Positions 1 through 6,956 of a stretch of 64,000 nucleotides of DNA are shown piece by piece. Position 1 is the first letter of the stretch. Each line of letters opens with the position of its first letter. Where the stretch lies: contig JAHCKG010000020.1 in the NCBI GenBank assembly GCA_026125895.1, positions 1 to 64,000 of the forward strand. Direction: 5' to 3'. This DNA is from Pseudolabrys sp. (lineage in GTDB: Bacteria > Pseudomonadota > Alphaproteobacteria > Rhizobiales > Xanthobacteraceae). The notes under the pieces were generated by a model. It saw only the letters and a list, made by a program, of their open reading frames with translations, made no database searches and was not told the origin of the DNA. The translations under genes were made by a program, and so were the position numbers.

Positions 1-180
1 GCACAGCCAGCCGCGCTTCGACAGCGCCAGATACCACGGCTTGACCTCGCGCCAGTGCAGCCGGCGCTGCGAATGCCGCGGCATGTCCTTCGGGTAATTC
101 TCGTCGGCAAAGCGGCGCACCAGTATGCGGAAGTCGCCGTCCGGCATGTCGCGCAGATCTTCGGCGGGGGCGAAGGTCAT
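1..180 (-). CDS. acyl-CoA dehydrogenase, N-terminal part (cut by window edge)
   Basis: Only the first 60 residues are inside the window; the gene continues to the left. The peptide begins MTFAPAEDLRDMPDGDFR and includes WREVKPWYLALSKRGWL, which resembles the start of the larger subunit of paired acyl-CoA dehydrogenases. Such flavoenzymes oxidise acyl-CoA to 2-enoyl-CoA. Its ATG shares one base with the TGA of the upstream gene (TGATG), so the two are probably translationally coupled and may form one heteromeric enzyme, as in PimC/PimD-type pairs. The pairing is inference. Family call is fairly safe; substrate is unknown. Confidence 0.7.
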   Translation of the reverse strand, partial: MTFAPAEDLRDMPDGDFRILVRRFADENYPKDMPRHSQRRLHWREVKPWYLALSKRGWLC

Positions 181-1220
181 CACGCCGCCTCCTTCAGCAA
201 CGCGGCGAAGCGCCTGCGGTGTACGGCCGAGGAGCCGAACTGGTTGCACAAGGTCATCGCCTTGCGCACGAACAGCCCGGCGTCATATTCGTCGGTGAAG
301 CCGATGGCGCCGTGCATCTGGATCGCCTCGCGCGATGCCAGCAGCGCCGTGTCGTTGGCGCGGCATTTGGCGCGCGACACCGCGGCGGCGCGCGCCGCCG
401 GCCGCGCGCCGGCATCGAGCACCGCCGCCGCCGAAGCGATCGAGGCGCGCGTCAGCTCGAGCTGGATCTTGATATCGGTGGCGCGGTGCTGCAGCGCCTG
501 GAAACTGCCGATCGGCTGACCGAATTGCTGGCGGGTCTTCAGATAGTCGACGGTCATGACGAAAACACGCTCCGACAGGCCGAACAGATAGGACGCGGTG
601 GCGAGCGCCGCCTCGTCGAGCGCATCATCGACCGCGTCGGCGGCATGGACCGCCAACGGCGCCACGCCAGTCATCTCCAGCGTGCCGAGCCCGCAGCCGT
701 CCTGCGTCCATTCGGACGTGACGCGAACGCCGGATGCATCTTTCGCCACGATGGCGACACCATCCGCGGTCGCGACGGCAAAGCTGTCGGCGCCGATGGC
801 GTTCGGAATGAAATGCTTGCTGCCGGTGATGCGGTCACCTGGCAGACGCAGCTTGCGCCAGCCGAGGCTGTTCGGCTGGTCCTGCCACGCGCCGATGCAA
901 ATTCCGGCATCGGACAAATCGACGTTCGTCATGCGATAGGCCAGCGCCGCGCCGATCAGCGGCTCCGGCAACAGCGCGGCGCCGAGCTCCTGCGTCAGCG
1001 CGCAATATTCCGCCGTGCCGAGGCCGAGCCCGCCCGCCTCTTCCTTCAGACGCAGCGTCAGCCACCCCATCTCCGCCATGGTCGCGAGTATGGTGGGATC
1101 GAAACCGGGCTCCTGAAAGCGCCGTGCGCGAATGCGGCGAAGATCGGCGCCGACGACGGCGCGGGTGCTGTCGCGGATCATGCGGACATTTTCGGCCGCG
1201 TCGTCTTCCTTCGTGGGCAT
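180..1220 (-). CDS. acyl-CoA dehydrogenase, small-subunit type
   Basis: A 346-residue FAD-dependent acyl-CoA dehydrogenase. The N-terminal helical part is followed by the beta domain and a C-terminal helical bundle carrying the family signature TRQQFGQPIGSFQALQH (about residue 230) and IQMHGAIGFTDEYD (about residue 300). It is somewhat shorter than the usual 380 residues, which fits the smaller partner of a two-gene enzyme. It is translated just before a second dehydrogenase (stop and start share one base) and diverges from an enoyl-CoA hydratase gene 196 bases away, suggesting one beta-oxidation-like pathway for an acyl, dicarboxylic or aromatic-derived CoA ester. Substrate cannot be read from the sequence. 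Confidence 0.88.
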   Translation of the reverse strand: MPTKEDDAAENVRMIRDSTRAVVGADLRRIRARRFQEPGFDPTILATMAEMGWLTLRLKEEAGGLGLGTAEYCALTQELGAALLPEPLIGAALAYRMTNVDLSDAGICIGAWQDQPNSLGWRKLRLPGDRITGSKHFIPNAIGADSFAVATADGVAIVAKDASGVRVTSEWTQDGCGLGTLEMTGVAPLAVHAADAVDDALDEAALATASYLFGLSERVFVMTVDYLKTRQQFGQPIGSFQALQHRATDIKIQLELTRASIASAAAVLDAGARPAARAAAVSRAKCRANDTALLASREAIQMHGAIGFTDEYDAGLFVRKAMTLCNQFGSSAVHRRRFAALLKEAA

Positions 1221-1416
1221 GCTTCCTCTAATTGTTGTAAAGCATAGCTTATTAGCTTTTGTCGCTCGTTCCTTGAACCACAGCTACCCACAACCACGCA
1301 ATATCGGCACCTGGAAAAAATCATAGACCTAGTTTTTTGCTGTGCGCAACGTCCGCTTTTTGTGTAGAAGCGCCAACAGCCGCCCCGTCGCGGCGCAGCC
1401 AAGGGAAACACCGAGG

Positions 1417-2178
1417 ATGACACTGAAAATCGAGAAAGCCGACCGCATCGCCCGCGTCACCCTCGACCGTCCGCCCGTCAACGCGTTGACGCTACAGCTC
1501 TATGGCGAGATCGCCGATTTGTTCGAGAGCACCAGCGAATGGCACGATATCAGCTGTATCATCTTTAGCGCGGCGGGCACGCGCGCGTTCTGCGCCGGCC
1601 TCGATCTCAACGAATTCCTCGCCGCGACGGTGGAAGAAGACCCCAAGCGCGCCGCCATCATCCGCCGCTGCTTCAGCGCCATCCGCCATGCCGCCGTGCC
1701 GGTGATCGCCGCCGTCAACGGCCCTGCCCTTGGCGCCGGCTGCGTCATTGCCTCGCTGTGCGACATGCGCATCGCCAGCGAGACCGCGACCTTCGGCCTG
1801 CCGGAAATCAATGTCGGCCGCTGCGGCGGGGGCGCGCATATCGGCCGTCTCATTCCGCAAGGCATGTTGCGCCGCATGTTCTTCACCGGCCAGCCGATCA
1901 CCGCCGCGGAAGCCTATCGCGTCGGCCTGGTCGAGGAAGTCGTGCCAGCCGCCGAACTCGGCGCCGCCGTCGATCGCCTCGCCAAGGTCATCGCGCAGAA
2001 GGCGCCGCTCGGTCTGCGCCTCGGCAAGCAGGCGCTCAACGAAGTCGAGTTCATGCCGGTGGAAGACGGCTATGCCCGCGAACAGCAATACAGCACGCGC
2101 CTCATGGGCACCGAAGACGCGCGCGAAGCGACGCGCGCCGTCGTCGAGAAGCGCAAGCCGGTGTTCGTCGGCCGCTGA
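1417..2178 (+). CDS. enoyl-CoA hydratase/isomerase (crotonase family)
   Basis: A 253-residue crotonase-fold protein, the normal length. The oxyanion-hole segments are FCAGLDLNEF (about residue 65) and GPALGAGCVIASLCDMRIA (about residue 105), and the catalytic-Glu region reads GLPEINVG. It probably hydrates 2-enoyl-CoA made by the divergent acyl-CoA dehydrogenases. I chose the ATG at 1417 because the alignable sequence (MTLKIEKADRIARVTLDRPP) starts there; an in-frame upstream ATG at 1342 would add 25 residues unlike the family. Hydratase versus isomerase activity is not decided. Confidence 0.9.
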   Translation: MTLKIEKADRIARVTLDRPPVNALTLQLYGEIADLFESTSEWHDISCIIFSAAGTRAFCAGLDLNEFLAATVEEDPKRAAIIRRCFSAIRHAAVPVIAAVNGPALGAGCVIASLCDMRIASETATFGLPEINVGRCGGGAHIGRLIPQGMLRRMFFTGQPITAAEAYRVGLVEEVVPAAELGAAVDRLAKVIAQKAPLGLRLGKQALNEVEFMPVEDGYAREQQYSTRLMGTEDAREATRAVVEKRKPVFVGR

Positions 2179-2194
2179 CGCGGCCGCGCCTGTG

Positions 2195-3046
2195 TTACTT
2201 GCCGAGACGATCGGCCCAGTCGGCAATCGCCTTGGCCGTTTCGGCCGGCTTCTCCGCCGGCAGCGCGTGGCTGGCATTGTCGATGACGGCGACTGTAACG
2301 CGGTCGCCGAACTCGGATTTGAGTTCGTTGCGCGATTCAGCGGGGCGGAACGGATCGGCACCGCCCTGCAGATCGAGGATAGGTGCCTTGCCCGCCGCCC
2401 ACCAGTCGGCGCGCTTGGTCGCCTTGCCGGCCGCGCGCTGGCTCTTCGTGACATCCTGATGCCAGCCGTCGAGCCACGCCGTCGGATCGTTGCCTTTGGC
2501 GAAGAACGCGAGGCGCAAGCCGGCGAGGCGCTGCTCGCGCGTCGAAGCCGGATCGTTGATCATGGTGATGGCGTCGCTCAATTCCTTCGGCCACTTGCTG
2601 GCGCCGGCCGCCACCAGGACGACGCCGCGCGTCAGGTCCGGACGATCGGTCGCCAAGGTTCGCGCGATCCAGCCGCCATAGGCGTGGCCGGCGACAATGG
2701 CATGGCCGCCTTCGTTGCGGATCACAGCGGCAAAGTCGTTAGCAAAGTCATGGAAGGTCACGCCGGTCATCGGTCCCTTGCTGGCGCCGATGCCGCGCGG
2801 CTCGGGGCGCAGCACGCGATAGCCGCGTTCGGCCAGATCCTTGGCCAGATCGTCGAACTCTTCGGTGCCGCGGCCGGTCGAAGCGATGAACAGGATCAGC
2901 GGGCCCTTGCCCTGCGCGCGATAGCTGATGGTCGCGTCGCCATTGGTGACGGACTTCACCACCACATTATCGGCCCGCGCCGGCGCAGCGGTGACGGCAG
3001 CGGCAAGCGCGCAGGCAATAACCAACCCTTTGGATCCAAAAGTCAT
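2195..3046 (-). CDS. exported alpha/beta hydrolase-fold protein with Ala at nucleophile position
   Basis: A 283-residue protein with a signal peptide ending about ARA-D (residue 25). The alpha/beta-hydrolase fold is clear: FIASTGRG, PEPRGIGASKGP, a nucleophile elbow, the acid segment QGGADPFRP and the late His segment DNASHALP. The elbow, however, reads AGHAYGGW: residue 122 is Ala (codon GCC, 2681-2683) where active enzymes have Ser. Asp and His are kept. The protein is therefore probably not a conventional serine hydrolase; it may be a binding protein or use another chemistry. It converges on the hydratase gene with a 16-base gap. Confidence 0.8.
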   Translation of the reverse strand: MTFGSKGLVIACALAAAVTAAPARADNVVVKSVTNGDATISYRAQGKGPLILFIASTGRGTEEFDDLAKDLAERGYRVLRPEPRGIGASKGPMTGVTFHDFANDFAAVIRNEGGHAIVAGHAYGGWIARTLATDRPDLTRGVVLVAAGASKWPKELSDAITMINDPASTREQRLAGLRLAFFAKGNDPTAWLDGWHQDVTKSQRAAGKATKRADWWAAGKAPILDLQGGADPFRPAESRNELKSEFGDRVTVAVIDNASHALPAEKPAETAKAIADWADRLGK

Positions 3047-3101
3047 TCCATCCTCCCCGGTCGCGCCTTCGACGAGACGGACTCGATAATCTCATAAACT
3101 A

Positions 3102-3119
3102 GGTCATTGATTTTTGACC
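3102..3119. promoter_or_regulatory. inverted repeat, candidate operator
   Basis: GGTCA and TGACC are separated by eight AT-rich bases (GGTCATTGATTTTTGACC). It lies between the divergent exported hydrolase (start 3046) and the enol-lactonase-like gene (start 3168). Position and symmetry suit a repressor operator, but the regulator is not known and no nearby regulator gene is present. Confidence 0.35.
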
Positions 3120-3167
3120 GTCGGCGATGTTCTGTCAAACAGCGAAATCGCATGCCGGAGTTCAGGA

Positions 3168-3953
3168 ATGAGCGAGACCCATACCTTCACGCGAGATCAC
3201 GTTTCGCTCCGCTACGCGATCGACGGCCACGACGGCGCGCCGTGGATCGTGTTCAGCAATTCGATCTGCACCGACCTCACCTTATGGGGCGGCCAAGCCG
3301 CGTTCCTCGCGGCGGATTTCCGGGTGCTACGCTACGACCAGCGCGGCCATGGCGGCTCGACCGTGCCGTCGGCACCGTGCACCTTCGAGCAACTCGGCGG
3401 CGACGTTTCCGCTTTGCTCGATCATCTCGGCATTACACGCTGCACCTTCGTCGGCCTGTCGATGGGCGTGCCGACCGGTCTCTACCTCTATTCCAGGCAG
3501 CCGCAGCGCATCGAACGGCTGATCCTCTGCGACGGCCAGGCCGCGACGGCGCCGGGCGGCGCCGCCGGTTGGGAGGAGCGCATCGAAATGGCGCGCCGCG
3601 ACGGCATGGAAGCTTTTGCAAACGCCACGGTCAGCCGCTGGTTTTCGGCGAATCAGGTTAAAGACGGCCGCGCCGACGGCGTGCGCAAGATGATCGCAAC
3701 AACGCCTTTTGGCGGGTTCGAGGCCTGCGCCCGCGCGTTGCAGAACTACGCCTATGCCGACGTGTTGCCGCGCATCACGGTGCCGACGCTGCTGATCGCC
3801 GGCAAGGACGACGGCAAGATGCCGGAGACGATGGCGCGCATGCGCGATGCGATTTCCGGCGCTCAGCTCGTGGCGATCGCCGATGCCGGACACATCCCCG
3901 GCATCGCGCAGCCGGAAGCCTTCAATCGGGCGCTGCAGTCCTTCCTGACCTGA
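3168..3953 (+). CDS. alpha/beta hydrolase, 3-oxoadipate enol-lactonase-like
   Basis: A 261-residue alpha/beta hydrolase. The nucleophile elbow is FVGLSMGVPTG (Ser about residue 99), the acid is in AGKDDGKMPE, and the His in DAGHIPGI. VLRYDQRGHGGS and the overall pattern match PcaD, which opens 3-oxoadipate enol-lactone in the beta-ketoadipate pathway. No other pca genes are present here, so a related lactone or ester substrate is possible. I chose the ATG at 3168 (MSETHTFTRDHVSLRYAIDG), preceded by CAGGA; an in-frame start at 3114 adds non-conserved residues. Confidence 0.75.
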   Translation: MSETHTFTRDHVSLRYAIDGHDGAPWIVFSNSICTDLTLWGGQAAFLAADFRVLRYDQRGHGGSTVPSAPCTFEQLGGDVSALLDHLGITRCTFVGLSMGVPTGLYLYSRQPQRIERLILCDGQAATAPGGAAGWEERIEMARRDGMEAFANATVSRWFSANQVKDGRADGVRKMIATTPFGGFEACARALQNYAYADVLPRITVPTLLIAGKDDGKMPETMARMRDAISGAQLVAIADAGHIPGIAQPEAFNRALQSFLT

Positions 3954-4021
3954 CCGGCGCGCGGAGGAGGACCGGACTATCGCGACCCGCGCACTCGGAC
4001 TGTCCGTGGGAAGGAAGGAGA

Positions 4022-4106
4022 TGGTGGGAGAGGTAGGACTCGAACCTACGAAGGCATAGCCAGCGGATTTACAGTCCGCCCCCTTTGCCGCTCGGGACAC
4101 TCTCCC
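4022..4106 (-). tRNA. tRNA-Tyr (anticodon GTA)
   Basis: Read on the minus strand it gives an 85-base class II tRNA with encoded CCA. The acceptor arms GGGAGAG and CTCTCCC pair fully, the anticodon loop is CTGTAAA, the long variable arm is present, and the T-arm contains GGTTCGAGTCC. It lies next to the divergent rlmB-type gene. Confidence 0.97.
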
Positions 4107-4306
4107 CCAAGCTCGAATTCCATCGGGCTGGAGCCCTGCACCGCCCTAGTGCCTTGATCCCCATAGCAAAACGGGGATTCCGCACCGAGTGGTGATGGAA
4201 TGGCAGGGGTTATGGGCAGGGGCAGCCGGGAAGTCAATGGACGGGGCGCCGAAAGTTGCCATCGGGCGCTGTTCGGGCCGCCCCCGATCCTCTAAAGCTC
4301 CGTGCC

Positions 4307-5137
4307 ATGAACTCACGCCCCAGCAAATTCGGAAAGAAACCCGGCGCCACCCACGAGCAGGTCGATCGCCGCGAGCGATTCACCCGCGCGCGCCGCGAGG
4401 ATCTGCGCGCTGCCTCCGAGGGCGACGAACCGGTGATCCTCTATGGCTGGCATACGGTGACCGCGGCGCTGCGCAACCCGGCTCGCCGCTTCCGCAAGTT
4501 CCTGGCCACCGACAACGCTGCCCGCCGCCTCACCGAGGAAGGCGTCGAAGGCGCCATCGCCCCGGAAATCGTGCGGCCTTCGGCCATCGACGAGCGGCTG
4601 TTGCCCGACGCCGTCCATAACGGCCTCTACCTCGAGACGGATCCCCTGCCCTCGCCGCCGATCGAGGACGTGCCGCCGCGCGGCACGGTGCTGGTGCTCG
4701 ATCACATCACCGATCCGCACAATGTCGGCGCCATCTTCCGCTCGGCCGCCGCCTTCGCCACTACCGCCATCGTCACCACGCAGCGCCATTCGCCGGATGC
4801 CACCGCGGCGCTGGCCAAGGCCGCCTCCGGCGCGCTCGAATACGTGCCGCTGATCGCCGTGCAGAACCTGGCGCGCGGACTCCAAGCCCTTAAGGAGCGC
4901 GGCTTCCAGATCGTCGGCCTCGACTCCGACGGCGAAGCCGACCTGTCGGAGATCAAGTTGCGCCAGCCGCTGGCGCTGGTGCTCGGCGCCGAGGGCAAAG
5001 GGTTGCGGCAATTGACGCGCGAGACCTGCGATCATGTCGCGCGCATCGACATGCCGGGCGAGATCAAGAGCCTCAACGTCTCGAACGCCGCCGTGCTGTC
5101 GCTCTACATCGCCAGCCGCATCGGGCGGCAGCGCTGA
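4307..5137 (+). CDS. rlmB: 23S rRNA (guanosine-2'-O-)-methyltransferase RlmB-type (SpoU/TrmH family)
   Basis: A 276-residue SPOUT methyltransferase. The N-terminal substrate-binding domain begins around LYGWHTVTAALRNPARRF. The knot domain carries the three family motifs: LVLDHITDPHNVGAIFRSA (motif 1, includes the catalytic Arg), LVLGAEGKGLRQL (motif 2) and MPGEIKSLNVSNAAVLSLY (motif 3). It methylates a conserved guanosine of 23S rRNA using S-adenosylmethionine. The basic first 35 residues are probably disordered. Start at 4307 (MNSRPSKFGKKPG) fits best; an upstream in-frame start at 4256 is less likely. Exact target base is inferred from the family. Confidence 0.9.
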   Translation: MNSRPSKFGKKPGATHEQVDRRERFTRARREDLRAASEGDEPVILYGWHTVTAALRNPARRFRKFLATDNAARRLTEEGVEGAIAPEIVRPSAIDERLLPDAVHNGLYLETDPLPSPPIEDVPPRGTVLVLDHITDPHNVGAIFRSAAAFATTAIVTTQRHSPDATAALAKAASGALEYVPLIAVQNLARGLQALKERGFQIVGLDSDGEADLSEIKLRQPLALVLGAEGKGLRQLTRETCDHVARIDMPGEIKSLNVSNAAVLSLYIASRIGRQR

Positions 5138-5146
5138 AAAGCAAAC

Positions 5147-5166
5147 GGCGGGCCCCCCAGCCCGCC
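5147..5166. terminator. GC hairpin between convergent genes
   Basis: GGCGGGC and GCCCGCC (7-bp stem, 6-base loop) lie 10 bases after the rlmB stop and before the end of a convergent gene. There is no T-run, so any terminator role is weakly supported. Confidence 0.35.
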
Positions 5167-5194
5167 GCCGCCGCCCACTAACTGTTGCAAGACA

Positions 5195-5845
5195 TCAGTT
5201 CAGCCGCGCGCTCGGCTTGCCGCGCTCACCCTTGCGATAGAGCTGAATGGTCATGCGGTCGGGACCGAGGACGGTGATCTCGGCATCGGCCTGAATGACG
5301 CGCTTCTCATTCTTGCCGATGTCACCCCGGCCGCCCGCATTTTTGCCGGCGCCACGCCGGTCGTGCGGCGGGAGATCGACAACGACCTTTTTCTCGCCAT
5401 TCGCATCGTCGACGACCGTGTAGCGCTCAACCACCCGCGGCGGATCGTCCACGTAACGCGTCGTCTCGACGACCTTCGGCTTGAGGCGGACGATCTTGGT
5501 CGTGTTGATGGTGCTGGTCTTCGTCCCGGCGGCGCGCTGCTTTAGTTCGTCGATGAGCCGCGGATCGTTCTTGCGCACCGCTTTCGCCTGCGAGCGGACG
5601 GCCGGCGCCGGACGATGAACGCGGCGGCCATGCGCCCGCGCCTCGCCCGGACGCTGAATGACGTAAGTGCCGGGCGCGACTTCGATTGCATAAGGCTGCG
5701 CTGCGCGCGGCTGCTGTTGATAGGGATAGAGCGGCGGCGGGCTTTGCTGCACCGAGCTGTAATATTGCGCTTGCGCCGGGCCCATCACGAGAATGGCGGC
5801 GGTCACGACGAGCACGGCGATTTTGGAACGCGACAACATGGACAT
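5195..5845 (-). CDS. exported protein of unknown function, Pro/basic-rich
   Basis: I do not recognise a named domain. The 216-residue product has a signal peptide (hydrophobic stretch VLVVTAAILVMGPAQAQ), then a Gln/Pro/Tyr-rich stretch, a basic middle and a C-terminal half rich in Val, Lys and Arg (VVETTRYVDDPPRVVERYTVV). It is likely periplasmic. Its ATG shares one base with the stop of the upstream secreted-protein gene, so the two are co-translated. A second in-frame ATG two codons on could be the true start. Confidence 0.65.
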   Translation of the reverse strand: MSMLSRSKIAVLVVTAAILVMGPAQAQYYSSVQQSPPPLYPYQQQPRAAQPYAIEVAPGTYVIQRPGEARAHGRRVHRPAPAVRSQAKAVRKNDPRLIDELKQRAAGTKTSTINTTKIVRLKPKVVETTRYVDDPPRVVERYTVVDDANGEKKVVVDLPPHDRRGAGKNAGGRGDIGKNEKRVIQADAEITVLGPDRMTIQLYRKGERGKPSARLN

Positions 5846-6234
5846 TACTTCGGCGGCATGAGGGGCACGAGCGGCGACACCACATCAGCCGGCGGCATCA
5901 CGGCGTGCGGCGGATAAAGCGAAAGTGTCGACCATTCGCGGTAGTAACTCGGCGCCGGCTTCGGCGCTGGATACTTCGCGTGCGGATTTTCGAGCCGGCC
6001 GACCTTCGGTTTCTTGCCGGTGAACGGGTAATAGTGACGGCCGCGCCACGGCCTCGCCCAGTAGGCGCGCAGTCCGGTGTCGGGCTCGACATCATAAAAA
6101 ACGACGTGCGGCGCGCGGATCGAATGCGAAGGATAATAGGCGACATGGCGGCGCTGCCATTCAGACGCGCATGCGCTATCGAGGCCTGCGGTTCCGAAGG
6201 CAGCCAGAGCGGCAATGGCCAGCAATGCGCGCAT
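5845..6234 (-). CDS. small exported protein, Tyr/Pro-rich
   Basis: A 129-residue protein with a signal peptide (MRALLAIAALAAFGTAGLDS...CAS) and a mature part rich in Tyr, Pro, His and Trp (for example YWARPWRGRHYYPF). No family recognised. It is first of a two-gene unit: its TAA overlaps by one base the ATG of the next secreted protein (TAATG), an arrangement that usually couples translation. Together they look like a pair of cell-envelope proteins of rhizobial type; function is unknown. Confidence 0.6.
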   Translation of the reverse strand: MRALLAIAALAAFGTAGLDSACASEWQRRHVAYYPSHSIRAPHVVFYDVEPDTGLRAYWARPWRGRHYYPFTGKKPKVGRLENPHAKYPAPKPAPSYYREWSTLSLYPPHAVMPPADVVSPLVPLMPPK

Positions 6235-6422
6235 CGCAAATGATCCAATCGAGCGGTGTTTCTCGCTGGATTTTATACGAACGCTTTACGATGCCTCGTG
6301 CTATCGGCGGGTAACATTAATCGCAGCAAGCCGTGGATCACGCGACGCGCCATGGTTTCGACACCCCGTTCCGCCTAGAAAGCTGTGGTGCGACGCGCGC
6401 TTCTTCGTTAAAGTTAATCCCG

Positions 6423-6695
6423 ATGCCGAACCGGAACTTTTCCAGCAGTCGTCCGACGGATCCCGTTCGCGGCGATTTCAGACAGCGGTATGACGAGATC
6501 GAAAGCCGGCGCGAAGAACTCATCGCGCGGCTGAACAGTCTCGATCAGGGGACACGCGCGCATCCCGGATACAAGCGCGCCCTCAAGCTGCTCAACGAAA
6601 CGTTTCGCAAATCCAAACTCGCGCAGCGGCTGGCGGTGCTCCAGGCAGCCTCCTGGCTCATCGATATTCTCGAGCGGCTGACGCTGACGCTTTGA
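6423..6695 (+). CDS. small helical protein of unknown function
   Basis: A 90-residue protein starting MPNRNFSSS. The body is predicted strongly helical and charged (RQRYDEIESRREELIARLNSLD), followed by YKRALKLLNETFRKSKLAQRLAVLQAASWLIDILERL, which suggests a coiled coil or helical hairpin. No transmembrane segment or known domain is seen. An in-frame ATG at 6333 would extend it by 30 residues of poor coding character, so I prefer 6423. Confidence 0.55.
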   Translation: MPNRNFSSSRPTDPVRGDFRQRYDEIESRREELIARLNSLDQGTRAHPGYKRALKLLNETFRKSKLAQRLAVLQAASWLIDILERLTLTL

Positions 6696-6856
6696 CGAAT
6701 GCCAATGGGCTGTGCGTTGCCCATAAATTCCCCGTAAAATATGACGGAGATTACAATACCGTAACGTATGTTTTATTGTTTAGTATCAGATACTTATAAG
6801 ATTAGCTTTAGTCTTTCGGCGTAAGACCTGAGACGGAAAGACGGTGTTCCCGACGC

Positions 6857-6874
6857 GGGCGTATCGATACGCCC
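6857..6874. promoter_or_regulatory. perfect 18-bp palindrome upstream of a transporter
   Basis: GGGCGTATCGATACGCCC is a perfect 18-base palindrome about 80 bases before the symporter gene. The surrounding 6696-6956 stretch is AT-rich upstream of it and contains no gene. It could be an operator or a hairpin in the transcript leader. Confidence 0.4.
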
Positions 6875-6956
6875 CGGGCGGCTTCAGAGAAGAAATTAAA
6901 CAACAAACGGCGCCGCCCGATGACCGACGCATCACGCGTCAATTGGGGAAACGCCT

